Notes: generated by a model not told the origin, from the sequence alone. 64,000 nucleotides of DNA from Megaera sp965229545 (GCA_965229545.1 OZ245887.1:1240001-1304000); one strand, 5' to 3'; positions 45,343 to 56,818 are shown, numbered from the stretch's first letter. Made by a program: numbers and translations.

Positions 45343-48201
45343 ATGACGCTTGATCTATCGATTTTTACATACGGTTACGGCGATGCCATGTACTATATTC
45401 TAAACGGTATTGCAATGATCATGAACAAGAAAGGCTTTATGGTGATGATCAGGAGCGTTGCCGTTGTAAGTATCATGATCTCGGCAGTCGTATGGTCGAC
45501 TAATCGTAGTATGGGTATCAGCGATCGTCCCGTGGTTATTAGAATCATGGCGTTATATTTTGTCATTAACGGTTTACTTACGCCCAAGATGAGTATAAAG
45601 ATGGAGGACAGGGTTTCAAAGAATATTGAGGTAGTAGATAATTTACCGTTCCTGTTTATTCCTGTAGGCTGGCTTGAAGGTGTTGGGGATATGCTAGCAG
45701 GAGCTTTAGAGCAGGCAATAAGGCCGGTAATGAAGTCAGACAGTTTTGAGTATCGCAATTATGGCCTGGCATTTGGGGCACAGATGCAGAGGGAGTCAAA
45801 AAACTGGCGCATCAGATCGCCGGAGTTTAATCGAAACATGCATAATTTCCTGGATAAATGCGTGAAATACACCGCCGGGATTGCTCACAAATATACGATA
45901 AACGATTTACATACATCGGCTGATGCATGGAAACTGGTTAGTGAAAATGCCGGCGGTATGTCAAGGGTAGGTTTTGTTGTCGGCGGTAAATATCAGAGCA
46001 TGAAGTGTCATGAAGCGGCAAAATTAATAGAAGAAAGATATTTTCTGGAGGAATATGAATCAATAATCGGTAAGTATGCAAATTCATTATTTGCCAGAGC
46101 AAGTAGCCTTGAGCCAAGCAGACGGCCATATGATAAGGAACTTGCCAAAAAGACCTTTGCATCAAATCTGGAAGCAGTATTTTCAGGATTTGCCGAAACC
46201 GGAAATGCCAAGGATATTATTGTCCAGCAGATGATGCTCACTGCCATGGCTAACAAAAACAGCGTCAGTAAATACGGAGTGGCAACGGCAAGAGCAAGTC
46301 AGGATACGATCTGGGCAATTACGGCGGAACTGGCGCAGGATACGTTGCCGATACTGTTTACCCTGGTAAAATGCATGCTTTATGCATCGGTGGTACTTTT
46401 GGCACCGATGATGTTACTACCAGGGGGGCTTCGATATTACCGGACATTTTTGCTTGGAGTATGTTCGGTGCAGTTATGGCCGTTTTTCTATGCAATACTG
46501 AATATGTTTGTAGAGATGTATACCGGTATCAGCATTTTCGGTCTTGATAACGGGATAATAAATTATACGACTTACAGTCAGGTAGGTCATAGTGCCGATA
46601 GGATAGCAGCAATAGCCGGTAGCATGCAGATAATGATACCATATATTGCATATCAGGCAGTTGCCGGGTCTGCGGCGGTCTTATGCATTTAAGCGGTCAG
46701 GTAATGGGGCAAAGCGCTGCTTCAACTGCGGCAGAAGAACATGTCAAAGGTCGTATAAGTATTAATACCGTAGCTATTGATACGATGCAACGGGGCTACC
46801 CAAACGGCCCTCAAAACTGATTTTAACAGGCAATTATCGGCGGGTAGTTCGGTAATCAGTCAGTTAGACGGCTCGCAGGAACGTATTACGCCGGACGGTC
46901 ATATCCATCATTTAACGGGAGCCGGTCTTAACCTTGGTAGTTATACAAACAAGATAGACTTCCGCGGTGAGAAACTAAGTTCCGATCAGCGTGCATTAAA
47001 CGAAGAGCAGCGGTATATCAGCAGTAAAGGTATGCAGTTAAATGACGTACAGACTACCCAGGAGACCTCAATGGAGAGTTATATTACCCAGCTGGCAAAA
47101 CGTGTTGATAGCGGTGAAAGAATAAATTTCGGTATTCTCGGTAAAGACGGTCTGGTTCTTGAAAAAGCAGTCAATTATGAACTAGCACACGGAGATCAGT
47201 ATAATTATGAGAAATACCAAACTAATGCCATAAAAGGAGATATTACCGGTAAATTGGATGCAGGCGACCTAGTAGGAAGAGCAATTAATAAATTACCTCT
47301 ACCCGGTAAATTTAATGAGTATGCCGGGAAGATTCTTTCTAAAGTCTCGCCTTTTGAACTTAGTGCTTCCATAACGGGTAGTGCTGACTTTGGTAGTACA
47401 AATACTCAGGTAATGCAAAAACACTATAATATCAGTGAAGGTGATCATTGGCGCAGTAATAAGGATGCAATAACGGAAGTTGCCAAAAATACCGACTTTA
47501 ATAAAAGTATCGGTATAAATCATGAGTTAACCGACACTATTACTTCTGCTTCCGAGAAGGTCAAAAATCTGACTTCTGAGATCGGGGTACATCATGAAAG
47601 AGCAGAGAACATATCAAATCAGATCAAGCAAGTGGAATCATTCGGTGAAACCTTTAACATCGACGGTACTCATAAGGTAGAAGAGCGGTTAAAAGCAATG
47701 GGTCTAAAGAGTAGGGAAGCACATGATTTAATAGAGAATCCGACATCGGCAACTCCGCATCAACGTCGGCAATTTAATGAAGCCAAGAGAGAAGTTGCCG
47801 ATCAGTTATTCGGTAGCTTATATGGCGTGCCAAATAGGGTACCTGAGGCAATTAGTGCGAAGGAACAAACTCTTGAAGCGAAATATGACAACGAATCTGC
47901 TGCTTTAAAGAAAAAAGGGGAACAGGAGATTGCAGCAAGAAAAACCGCAGAGCAGGCCGCATTAAATAACAGGGCTCAAGCAGAAGGACTTGATAAAAGC
48001 AGAATACAGAACCAACTTGATACAAATGAACTAGAGTTAAACAGGAAGCACAAGAAAATGACTCAAGAGGTACAAAGTCAGGTAGGCAAAAAATTGACTC
48101 AACTAAAAGACAGGCAGACTAACCAAGCCAAAGCAGTACAGGAAGCTGATAAATCAAGGTGGACTAAATGGATTGCAGGTAAAGATTTACCAAAAGAATA
48201 A
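45343..48201 (+). pseudogene. traG: TraG, F-type T4SS inner-membrane protein, with two frameshifts
   Basis: The N-terminal part (45343-46692) has several membrane helices, typical of TraG (ILNGIAMIMNKKGFMVMIRS; CMLYASVVLLAPMMLLPGG). At 46690 the frame breaks. The next 100 bases read in a second frame (HLSGQVMGQSAASTAAEEH), and from about 46790 a third frame (RGATQTALKTDFNRQLS) goes to 48201 with a long periplasmic, coiled-coil C-terminal region. TraG acts in pilus assembly, mating-pair stability and entry exclusion. Two frameshifts 100 bases apart leave an N-terminal fragment at best. Confidence 0.88.
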
Positions 48202-48350
48202 GGGTTTTACTAGCGCTTACGGTGGTAAATATTGCTTAACAGGTAACTACGTGATGGAGAATTGTGCATCTTTCTATGAAAATCACTACTAGAAGATGGT
48301 GTATGAGATGGTTTATTACATGACTCTAATCCAAGGTCTTCATTGTAGTT

Positions 48351-48803
48351 TCAAGCTTTGGAATTAAAGAAAGTAGAGACAGGAATATTATTCTTTATAA
48401 AGTATGACATTGGCCACCAAAAAAGGACAAACATTATGATAAATCCGGTACTGAAACTCGCAGAGAAAATATTGATTAAAACTACAAAAGCTATGATAGA
48501 AAAAATAAACTGTACGAATACCATACTTAACTTAAAAGGGAGATGTATAGATAATGATTGGCCTCGTTTATTAAAAACCTTTACTTCATTTAAAGTACTG
48601 CCGTCCATAGCAACGTGGTCAAAGTATATATTATTACACTTAGCTAGTATATATGGAACTAGGGTAAATGATGCAAGCATCCCCCAACCGCTGTTGTATG
48701 TAATAGAGAGAAATCCGCACAAAGGCATAGCAATCCAGGTCAGGACATTCCAGAAATTATCGATTGATATTATTGATCTTTTTGGAGAATCACTCATAAG
48801 CAC
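48351..48803 (-). CDS. Possible RDD-like or unknown membrane protein on the opposite strand
   Basis: This 150-residue frame has membrane helices (NVLTWIAMPLCGFLSITYN, MVFVQFIFSIIAFVVLINIF, IIMFVLFWWPMSYFI) and a hydrophilic middle (AMDGSTLNEVKVFNKRGQS). Its overall look is like RDD-type membrane proteins of Rickettsia, but I cannot confirm it. On the + strand the same bases are also open, as an extension of the transglycosylase gene with an odd composition; I think the - strand is the better coding candidate. It stands between traG and the transglycosylase. Confidence 0.4.
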   Translation of the reverse strand: MLMSDSPKRSIISIDNFWNVLTWIAMPLCGFLSITYNSGWGMLASFTLVPYILAKCNNIYFDHVAMDGSTLNEVKVFNKRGQSLSIHLPFKLSMVFVQFIFSIIAFVVLINIFSASFSTGFIIMFVLFWWPMSYFIKNNIPVSTFFNSKA

Positions 48804-48885
48804 CTTCTGTTACTTGCGGTTTAAATTGTATGATTGTATTGTCTCAAAACTTCTAATATTTTGCAAAGGAATTAAGTTTACCTGT

Positions 48886-49374
48886 ATGGGGTTTTTATTC
48901 ATGTTGTGCGCTTATGGTGCTAATGCTGATGAACTTGTGCTTGTAAAAAATCAAATCAGGCAGCTAATTGCCGTACAGGAACAACAGAACAATATCCCCT
49001 CAGGGTTATTACTTGCAATTGCTACGGTAGAATCGGGTAGCGAGCCGTATGCCTTGAACATTCAAGGCAAGTCGGTGATCGGAAGTAATAAGAGGGAAGC
49101 AGTAGCTCTAATCCACGAGGCCCTAGCTAAAGGCATAACGAATATTGACGTGGGAGTAATGCAGTTAAATATCAGATGGCACCGGGAGAATTTTGGATCA
49201 ATAGAAGAAATGCTAGAGCCGAAAAAGAATATAGAATATGCGGCTAGTTTCCTTTTAACACTCTATAAGAAATACGGTGATTGGCATAAGGCGGTAAGAT
49301 TCTATCATTCAAGCACTGCGGAGTATTACAGGAAATATTCAAGAAAAATAACTTTAGCATGGATAGGAGCATGA
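48886..49374 (+). CDS. Lytic transglycosylase (VirB1/TrbN-like)
   Basis: Starting at ATG 48886, the 162-residue protein has a short signal (MGFLFMLCAYGANA) and a single SLT domain. This has the catalytic Glu in LLAIATVESGSEPYALN, a substrate loop with VGVMQLNIRWHRENFGS, and AEYYRKYSRKITLAW at the end. It would cut peptidoglycan so that the secretion channel can be built. An upstream open frame to 48358 exists but overlaps a better-looking - strand frame. It is placed among the tra genes, as in many T4SS loci. It is intact. Confidence 0.82.
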   Translation: MGFLFMLCAYGANADELVLVKNQIRQLIAVQEQQNNIPSGLLLAIATVESGSEPYALNIQGKSVIGSNKREAVALIHEALAKGITNIDVGVMQLNIRWHRENFGSIEEMLEPKKNIEYAASFLLTLYKKYGDWHKAVRFYHSSTAEYYRKYSRKITLAWIGA

Positions 49375-49475
49375 GAATTTAAATGTCAAATAGCAAAAAT
49401 ATAATAATAACTTGGATTATACTCCGAAATTATAATATAATTATGGAATATAACTTTATTGTAGGATTTTACGGC

Positions 49476-50659
49476 ATGTATAAATATAAAAGATACCTAA
49501 CCTTGAATATTGAACCGCGTCAGTCAATTTTTTATGGGGAGCCAGAAAAACCGGTAAGTCTACATATCTAAAAAATTTATATCATGATTCAATATATTAT
49601 GATTTATTAAAAACTGATCTATTCCTACGTTATATTAAAACTCCGTCTTTACTCAGAGAGGAAATACTTGCTTTACCGGCTGAAAAACTAGGCTTACCTG
49701 TTATTATTGACGAAGTACAGAAAGTACCCGCATTACTTGATGAAATCCATTGGCTTATTGAAAATACAGAAACAACATTTATTTTGTGTGGATCAAGTGC
49801 TAGAAAACTTAAACAGCAGGGAACCAATTTACTCGGCGGGAGAGCTATCAAGTATAATTTTTATCCCTTGGTTTATCCCGAATACAAAGAAGATTTTGAT
49901 CTTTTAAGGATATTTAATCATGGTCTCATTCCTTCCCATTTTCTAAGTTCAAACCCTCGCAAACTGTTACAGGCATATATAGAAGATTATCTAACAAATG
50001 AGATTCGATCTGAAGGATATGTTCGTAATGTTCCTGCCTTTAGCCGTTTTTTAGATAGCACTATGTTTTCACACGGGGAGATGATCAATTATTCCAATAT
50101 TGCCAGGGATTGCGGGATTGATTCTAAAACCGTTAAAGAATACTATCAAATATTGCTTGATACTTTAGTCGGATATTTGATCTGCCCATATACGAAGAAA
50201 GTAAATCGTAATATAATCGCTCACACTCCCAAATTCTATTATTTTGATGTTGGGGTTGCAAATGGTATAAGTAAAAGGCAATTCGAAACTTTAGCCGGAG
50301 CGGAAGCCGGGAAATCTCTTAAACACTTTATTTTAACTGCATTAATAGCTTTCCTCAATTTAACCGATTCAGATTATAATCTTTACTATTGGCGGACTAA
50401 TACAAAACTGGAAATAGATTTTATATTAGCCGATCATTTTTCCATGCCTATTCCGATAGAGGTAAAAAGTTCGGTACTTGTTCATAAATCTGAATTGAAA
50501 GCAATGAAGGCTTTTATGGAAGAGCATAAGGTAAGTAAGGGCTATGTGGTTTACCGCGAAAATAGTATGAGGAAAATTTCAATTAATAACGATAAGGAAA
50601 TACTGATAATGCCGGTAAAGGAATTTCTTGGTTATTTGTGGGAACAAAATATTAAATAG
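49476..50659 (+). pseudogene. AAA_14/DUF4143-type ATPase, frameshifted
   Basis: The ATG at 49476 reads MYKYKRYLTLNIEPRQSIF, then meets six Ts (49528-49533), after which the frame is shifted. One frame over it continues LWGARKTGKSTYL (Walker A), IIDEVQKVPALLDEIH (Walker B), CGSSARKLKQQG and a DUF4143 C-terminal domain ending NDKEILIMPVKEFLGYL. Such ATPases are common in bacteria with poorly known roles, often near mobile elements. The shift, in a homopolymer, leaves the Walker A end separated from the start. The C-terminal part is fully open. It is probably a passenger gene. Confidence 0.75.
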
Positions 50660-51599
50660 AATACGGGGTAATTTAATTATACGGATAATGCAGTAGGGAA
50701 TAAAAACGGTTATGAGTAAAGTAGTTGGAAACCTGATTAGCGGCGGTCAAATATTCATCCACCAGATTGCCATGTTCAAGCAGATAGCAAACAAGGCGGT
50801 AAGCGTATCGTTTTTATTATCTCTGGTCTTAAGCAGCTGGTTTATCCGGGATCAGTTCAATAATGTTTCATGGCATCCTGCTCTAACATACTGGCGGGGT
50901 ATTATCATGTACGAAACAGACAAGGCTGTTGATCTGTTATTTCCGGGTAGGCCGATTGGTAAAATTGATATCAGTACCGATCATCGTCAGATAAGAGAGG
51001 TAAGGCTTGATCACTTTGTAAGGGAGGGATACTACATCAAACATGGAGAGGCATTAAAATCCCTGGTAATAACTTTTGTTATTTACAACCTGATAGGGAT
51101 AAAGTGTTTTCTGATAATAATTTTCATTGGTTGGGGGAAAATAGGAAAATCAACAAAAAAACCCTGCAGCTAAGCGGTAGTACAGTCAAAACGGCTCAGG
51201 AAATAGCAAGTATATTAAGAAGTAGGAAAAAGGCAAGTGACATAATCATTGCCGGTATGCCATTGCTGAAGGATTCTGAAACTAAAGGAATATTGATTAC
51301 CGGTGCCAACGGTTCAGGTAAGACCAACTATTTACACGAGATATTGCCGCAAATCAGGAAAAGGAAGCAACCTGCTATGGTAATTGATCTGGAAGGAGGG
51401 ATGTTCGCTCGATATTACCGCCCGGGATACGATATTATTATCAATCCTTTTGATGAGAGAACACATTGCTGGGATTTTCAGAAAGAGGTGCTAGAGAAGG
51501 AAGATCTTGAAGCTATTGCTCATTCATTATTTGCCGGTGCCGGTAAGGATTCATCGGAAGTAAATAAATTATTTGCCAACTGGTCTACGGATTTATTTA

Positions 51600-52731
51600 T
51601 TACTCCGGCCTTTAAATATTGAACTAACATTAGAGAAATGATATAATAATATTGTATTAAGAGTAATAACAAAATGTCTAATAAAAAATTATCACCAAGC
51701 GATCTCAAGATATTAAGAAAGAAAGCAGTGGAAGCAATAGTTATACATGGAATAAGCAAGAAACAAGCATCTATTACCTTTGGGTTTTCTAGGAGTTCTA
51801 TATGGAAATATCTTAAAGAGTACAAAATTTCTAAGGAAGAAAGCTTTCGCTATAAGAAGCGAGGAGTAAAGGTAGGAACAGGATCTAAAATCAGTAAAAA
51901 TCAAGAAGAGGAATTAAAATCTAAAATTTTATCACATACACCTGATGAATTGGGAATGGATTATACGTTATGGAATAGTAAAGTGGTACAAGAATATATA
52001 GAATCCAATTACCTTTATCAGTATAACAGGCGTTCTATAAGAAAAATTATGAATAGATTGGGTTTTACGTCTCAAAAACCAATTAAATCAGCCTATCAAC
52101 GTAATCCAGAGAAGATAAAAGAATGGTTAACAGTCACATATCCAGAAATCAAGTCTCGTGCAATGAAAGAAAGTGCTAGAATTTATTGGGGAGATGAAAT
52201 GGGGATACAATCAACAGATAATCGAGGTAAAACATATGGTCTTAAAGGCAAGACCCCAGCAATCAAGAGAAGTGGCTCAAGATTTAAATGTAATATGCTA
52301 GCTGCTATTAGTCCGCAAGGGTTTATGAACTGGATGGTATTTGAAGATAATTTTACCAGCAAAAAGTGTATTGAATTTTTAGGTAGACTTATCAGACAAA
52401 TTAAGCAGAAAATATTTTTGATATTAGATAATCATAGAGTGCATCACAGTAAAAAGGTAAAAGCTTATGTAGAAAGACATAAGGACAAGCTAGAATTGTT
52501 TTATTTACCATCATATTGTCCTGATATGAATCCACAAGAACTTGTAAACCAAGATGTCAAAGCTAACTCCAATAATTTTCGAGTACTAAAATCAGTAAAA
52601 GATTTAACAATTAATGTACGGTCCTATTTAACACAAATTCAGTTTAATGGTATAAAAATTCAAAATTATTTTAAAAAGAAAGAAATAGCTTATGCTACTA
52701 TATAATGTTCAATATTTAAAGGCCAGAGTAA
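51600..52731 (+). mobile_element. IS630-family element, copy 3, inside traD
   Basis: This copy has the same 1,132-base length and terminal repeats as the others and is flanked by TA (51598-51599 and 52732-52733). Orientation is the same as traD. Excision would restore the coding frame. Confidence 0.93.
51674..52705 (+). CDS. IS630-family transposase, copy 3
   Basis: 343 residues and almost identical to copy 1; I see one difference near residue 45 (KISKEE for KIYKEE). The helix-turn-helix and DDE motifs (WGDEMG, LDNHRVHH, MNPQE) are kept. It is intact and possibly active. Confidence 0.95.
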   Translation: MSNKKLSPSDLKILRKKAVEAIVIHGISKKQASITFGFSRSSIWKYLKEYKISKEESFRYKKRGVKVGTGSKISKNQEEELKSKILSHTPDELGMDYTLWNSKVVQEYIESNYLYQYNRRSIRKIMNRLGFTSQKPIKSAYQRNPEKIKEWLTVTYPEIKSRAMKESARIYWGDEMGIQSTDNRGKTYGLKGKTPAIKRSGSRFKCNMLAAISPQGFMNWMVFEDNFTSKKCIEFLGRLIRQIKQKIFLILDNHRVHHSKKVKAYVERHKDKLELFYLPSYCPDMNPQELVNQDVKANSNNFRVLKSVKDLTINVRSYLTQIQFNGIKIQNYFKKKEIAYATI

Positions 52732-53698
52732 TATCTGTAGCGTAGAGCATTTAAAAAATAATTCCAGACTGACTACTAAAAATCTTTATGAAATGATTCA
52801 TCTTGATACGTCTTCAGCACTCATCAAAAAACTGAAGGGAACATCTGCTGCTACTATAATGGATTTAAATAATGAGAAGAATGTCACTGCTCATAATATC
52901 AGAAGTACCGCTATGGCATATACCAAGTGGCTTGAACTTGTTGATGAGAATGTAAAGCCCGATAGAAAGATATGTTTCAGGGATTATTTCAGGAATCTTG
53001 ATAGGGAAGGTGACCGCTGGATATTCTTAACTGCCGGTACAAAGCATGCAAGGGTACTACTTCCTTTGATTTCGTTAATACTTGATGTAGCTGTAATGTC
53101 TCTTATGGAACAAGGAGAAGATTTAAAACGCAGGTACTGGTTTGCCATGGATGAACTGGCTGCGCTAAACAGATTGCCGGCTCTGGAGGTTTATATTACC
53201 CGCCTTAGAAAATACGGCGGCTGCTTACTTGCAGCTACCCAGAGCTTCAAGCAGTTTTATACAAAATATGGAAGAGATGCAGGTAACATAATGCTCTCAC
53301 AGTTCAATACCAATATTGTCTGCAGGATTAATGACCAGGAAGAAGCGGCAATGATTATGAAACAGGTGGGTAATATTGAATACAGCAAAAAACAGAAGAA
53401 TATATCATTTGGCGCTCATGAACATAGGGATGGAGAGAGTTATACCGATCAGGAGCGTACCAAGCCACTGATTGATATTAATGATTTCAAGCTTTTGAAT
53501 CCTTTGGAAGCGTATGTGCTGCTTCCGGAAGCAGAAGTTGCAATCGGTAGGATCAAGTCTGAAATACAGGCTATACCTAAAAATCTACAACCGTTTTTTC
53601 TTCCAAAATCAAATGAAGAAAAAATATTGCCCGGTTTCCAAAATGCAAAAAACACCGTAAAGAAAAAGGAAAAAGCTGTAAGTAAAAAAACAAAATAA

Positions 53699-54008
53699 AG
53701 GTATCAAAGTGATTTAAGTCACGTATCCGTAATAGTAGTCAATAAATTTTTATTTAACAAATTACAAACTGCTTGATGAATAGAAGGTACTCTAATGTTC
53801 CAATAATCAACTCGTTTGTTGATAACTGTTATTCTTCTGACAGGTGCGATTAACGATTGGCTTGTTACTAAATAATTCCAGTGTTTCAAAAAGTTTTATA
53901 AAACTCCTATAAGATTTTTATAAATCTTTATCATTGAGTTTTGTCAAATATTTTTCTTGAATATTTCAGGAATTAGGAAATAATAAAAATAAAACTAATT
54001 AATAAATC
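53699..54008. other. Intergenic stretch after traD
   Basis: No coding frame is seen. It is AT-rich and has weak short hairpins (for example GTGATTTAAGTCAC at about 53709). This marks the end of the transfer block. Confidence 0.4.
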
Positions 54009-54302
54009 ATGGACAAAAACGAATTAAAGCAAGCTGTATTAAACAGTGATTTATATTCAAGATCTGAAAAGCTTTTAATAAACGAGTTAATAAGTATTTC
54101 GATAGATTTTGTATCTGTTGCAAGTGCTAAGTACTTAATGAGTAAAACCGGGTTATCACAAACAACTACATATACTTCACTTAGTTCTTTAAAGAAACGA
54201 GGGGTGCTAATTGTAAATAATAGGGAACCTAACTCTTATACTCTCAATCAGGAAGAGCTAACAAGGGTATTGAATTTCCATAAGAATAAAAACGAAAGTT
54301 AA
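54009..54302 (+). CDS. Winged-helix transcription-regulator-like protein
   Basis: The 97-residue protein has helices and then SAKYLMSKTGLSQTTTYTSL-SLKKRGVLIVNNREPNSYTL, a winged helix-turn-helix of the MarR/GntR-like kind: a recognition helix (QTTTYTSLSSL) and a beta wing (VLIVNN...SYTL). It lacks any effector domain. It could regulate the decayed cargo behind it. A long inverted repeat follows its stop. Confidence 0.6.
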   Translation: MDKNELKQAVLNSDLYSRSEKLLINELISISIDFVSVASAKYLMSKTGLSQTTTYTSLSSLKKRGVLIVNNREPNSYTLNQEELTRVLNFHKNKNES

Positions 54303-54421
54303 TGCATAAAATCTTTTAATTTTAATAGGATTAACAAATGTAATACGTAGCAGTTTAAAAAATTTCCGTAAATTACCCGAAACATTATTGACAATATCAT
54401 TCCATATATTATACTCTATAA

Positions 54422-54474
54422 GCAAGACATAAAAAAACGTCTGAAATTGGAGCTTCAAACGTTTTTGTGTCTTG
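54422..54474 (+). terminator. Long imperfect hairpin, probable terminator
   Basis: CAAGACATAAAAAAACGTCT plus GAA pairs, with a few mismatches, with TTCAAACGTTTTTGTGTCTTG around an 8-base loop. The arms carry A and T runs. It ends the winged-helix gene transcript and could serve both strands; its length is also reminiscent of rickettsial palindromic repeats. Confidence 0.55.
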
Positions 54475-54552
54475 TGATTGAGAATATTTAAATCTTCTAA
54501 AACCTGAATACTCTCAATAATTCATTAACTCAACCTTTAACAGGAGAAGTAT

Positions 54553-55065
54553 ATGCAGTGTAGCAACAATTCCGCCTTAAGTAAAGATATATTCTTTCAG
54601 GCAAAGAATCATATTAATATCAATTCCATATTAAACAAATCGTCAGCCTTAAAGGAAATCAGTGGTACAAAAGCAAAAAAAGCTTTAACAAAAAATTTAC
54701 TTGCACCAAGAGAAGCAATGCAGATGCTTTCTAATTTAGAAGCAGCCAGGGAAGCTATCAAAATATTTAATGAGCGTAATGACATAAAATTACCTGACAA
54801 TATTATAGAAATTCCAAACTTTAATAGAAATAGAACTGATTCTGCAAATCTATCCGAGAGTGCTGACCAAACTTTTGTAGGAATCGGAACAAGAGCAAGG
54901 AAAGCCTTTATTGAGAAAGCAGATGAACTAAATATTAACGGGGATATTTCCGAGTATGACCCGATAGCTTCAGAACAGGTAATAGAGGAGGCAAAGCATA
55001 ATAGCTATTTGCAGGATAAAGGTTTATGCTTTTGCTTTTCTATAACAAAAAAGGTGAAGGTATAA
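54553..55065 (+). CDS. Hypothetical soluble protein (170 aa)
   Basis: I see no known family. The protein is polar and helical (NLEAAREAIKIFNERND; RARKAFIEKADELNING) and its last residues hold cysteines (GLCFCFSITKKVKV). It has no signal peptide or membrane helix. A GGAGA site precedes the ATG. It is followed after one base by the next small gene, so the two are likely one transcript. As cargo next to the integrase it may be an accessory gene of the element. Confidence 0.5.
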   Translation: MQCSNNSALSKDIFFQAKNHININSILNKSSALKEISGTKAKKALTKNLLAPREAMQMLSNLEAAREAIKIFNERNDIKLPDNIIEIPNFNRNRTDSANLSESADQTFVGIGTRARKAFIEKADELNINGDISEYDPIASEQVIEEAKHNSYLQDKGLCFCFSITKKVKV

Positions 55066-55066
55066 A

Positions 55067-55321
55067 ATGATTATAAGAGATCGTTTTATTTCACGAGAAG
55101 AAGTATCCAAGCTTCTCTGGGGTATGGTTGGTGATATTTCTACCCATAGTTTATCAATGTGGTTAAAATCAAAAACTGATAATGAATTTGTGGTAGTACC
55201 GAGGGAGTTTGTCTATATAACAGTGTTATTTTTTGAAGCAACGGCATCGGAATATAAAGATAGGTTACCCAATTCACTAGAGATGTTAAAAGACTTAACG
55301 TCTATAAAAAATTATTTGTAA
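55067..55321 (+). CDS. Small hypothetical protein (84 aa)
   Basis: The protein reads MIIRDRFISREEVSKLLWGM and later SLSMWLKSKTDNEFVVVPREFVYITVLFFEATA. The start suggests a DNA-binding or helix-turn-helix-like helical fold (SREEVSKLLWG), but the motif is weak. It is directly coupled to the preceding gene. No function is recognised. Confidence 0.45.
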   Translation: MIIRDRFISREEVSKLLWGMVGDISTHSLSMWLKSKTDNEFVVVPREFVYITVLFFEATASEYKDRLPNSLEMLKDLTSIKNYL

Positions 55322-55874
55322 AATAAGGGAAAAATCCTGCCTACAAGAGGAACATATAATTTAAGAATGTAAAACTGCTACATTTATCAAAGCTAGAGAG
55401 AGTGGAACAAATAGGGAAACACTCAAATCTCTGAGTGCTATTTTATTCAGAATACTTCATATTCTGCAATCTGTGATGTCCCGACAGTTGATACGGCAGT
55501 GCTAATTGGCAGGTAGGGTTTTATAATTTATACTTATAATAGAAATCAAGAGCTAGAAGATAAGCTTATTAAAATAAGGCGTTGATTTTCGGCATAACCA
55601 CATGGAAAAAAATACCGTCTAAGTATGTAAGTACCAGGAATATGTTTAATTTATTTCCCAAAGGTAGTTATCATAAAATAGCAGAAGGAAATAATATTAT
55701 GAATAAATTAAAGCAGTTAAGAATAGCTAAATAAGAAGTCCGAATATAAGAGTACTATTGTGAAAAATTAAAAGTTGAAAATTCAACCTTTCTGATGGAT
55801 AAGTATGTAGTATATGCGAGATTAGATATACTAATCGACATTAGTGGAAATTTAATAACTACATGAGGAAATAG

Positions 55875-56186
55875 TATCCTTCAGTCATAAAAAGTTTTAA
55901 GAAAGATGCTAAGGAAATATACGCAAAATATACAGGTTATGGTAAGCAGTCGAGAGTATCTTTGATTAAGTAGGAGTTCAAAAATAAATACCCGAAACAA
56001 CTAACTAAGGAAGAAGGATTAGAACTAAGAAAAATGCGGAAGGAAGCAGGTATACCAATACCTAAAATAGTAGAATATATGCATACTTACCCATCAAAAA
56101 TCAGTGATATGGAAAGGGGAATAAAAGGAGTTGACCCTGATTTTGGAGAGATTAAAGAAACGTTACAGGTTAATTATACAATATAA
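55875..56186 (+). pseudogene. Remnant of an HTH (XRE-like) regulator
   Basis: One frame is open apart from an internal TAG: KKDAKEIYAKYTGYGKQSR, a stop, then KNKYPKQLTKEEGLELRKMR and KIVEYMHTYPSKISDMERG. The second half looks like an XRE-type helix-turn-helix (LRKMRKEAGIPIPKIVEYM). There is no start codon. It is evidently a decayed cargo gene. Confidence 0.5.
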
Positions 56187-56818
56187 AAACACTTAAAAAA
56201 AGGAAGAAGGTAGAAAGTGAAGGAAGACAACTAGCCTGTATAAAGATATGCTGCAAATAGAGAGCTAACAGAAGAGGATAAAATAATTATTCTTAATAAA
56301 ATAGAATGCTGCATTTATGAACCTATTCAAGCATCGATATTTCAAATGTGACCCAATAATCTGGGCAATAAGAGGTAAATCAGAAATAGTATGATAAAAG
56401 AAACTACCGCCATATTTAGAGATTGACCTAATATTATGCCCAAAATATCATCGAAAAGTATAGATAGGGAACTTTGTAACCTTCCGTATGTTATCACCAA
56501 AAATAGTTAGGATAGAGTTATTCCTTCTGATTTATTATCTCAGAAATATGGAAGAATAGTTAAAGACCATGAAATAGCAGTTCTGACGGCAAACAAAACC
56601 TAATACACTTGCAGAACAGATTCTAAAACTATATAAATAACGCCAGTTGCGCATTAATGGAGTCCTTTAAACTCAATAAATATAAGGTATACAGAAATAT
56701 GAGTAATTTAAAAAAATAAGGTTTTTTGAAGTAATTTTAATACAAACCGATGATTTTTATAACAAATTCTATATTTTTAACCCCCAATAGTAGTGATATC
56801 GTAGGAAAAGACTAGTGT

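Larger units (their letters stand above)
50712..53698 (+). pseudogene. traD: TraD, F-type coupling ATPase, broken by a frameshift and IS630
   Basis: The N-terminal part (50712-51173) has two membrane helices (VSVSFLLSLVLSSWFI; VITFVIYNLIGIKCFLIIIFIGWGKI, here in two pieces). At an A7 run (51155-51161) the frame shifts. The next frame holds Walker A GANGSGKTNYL and reads to the IS630 copy 3 insertion at TA 51598-51599. Removing the IS restores TDLFICSVEHLKNN in frame, and the rest (52734-53698) has the Walker B-like FAMDELAALNRLP. TraD is the VirD4-like protein that brings relaxase-bound DNA to the channel. It should be non-functional as read. Confidence 0.9.
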
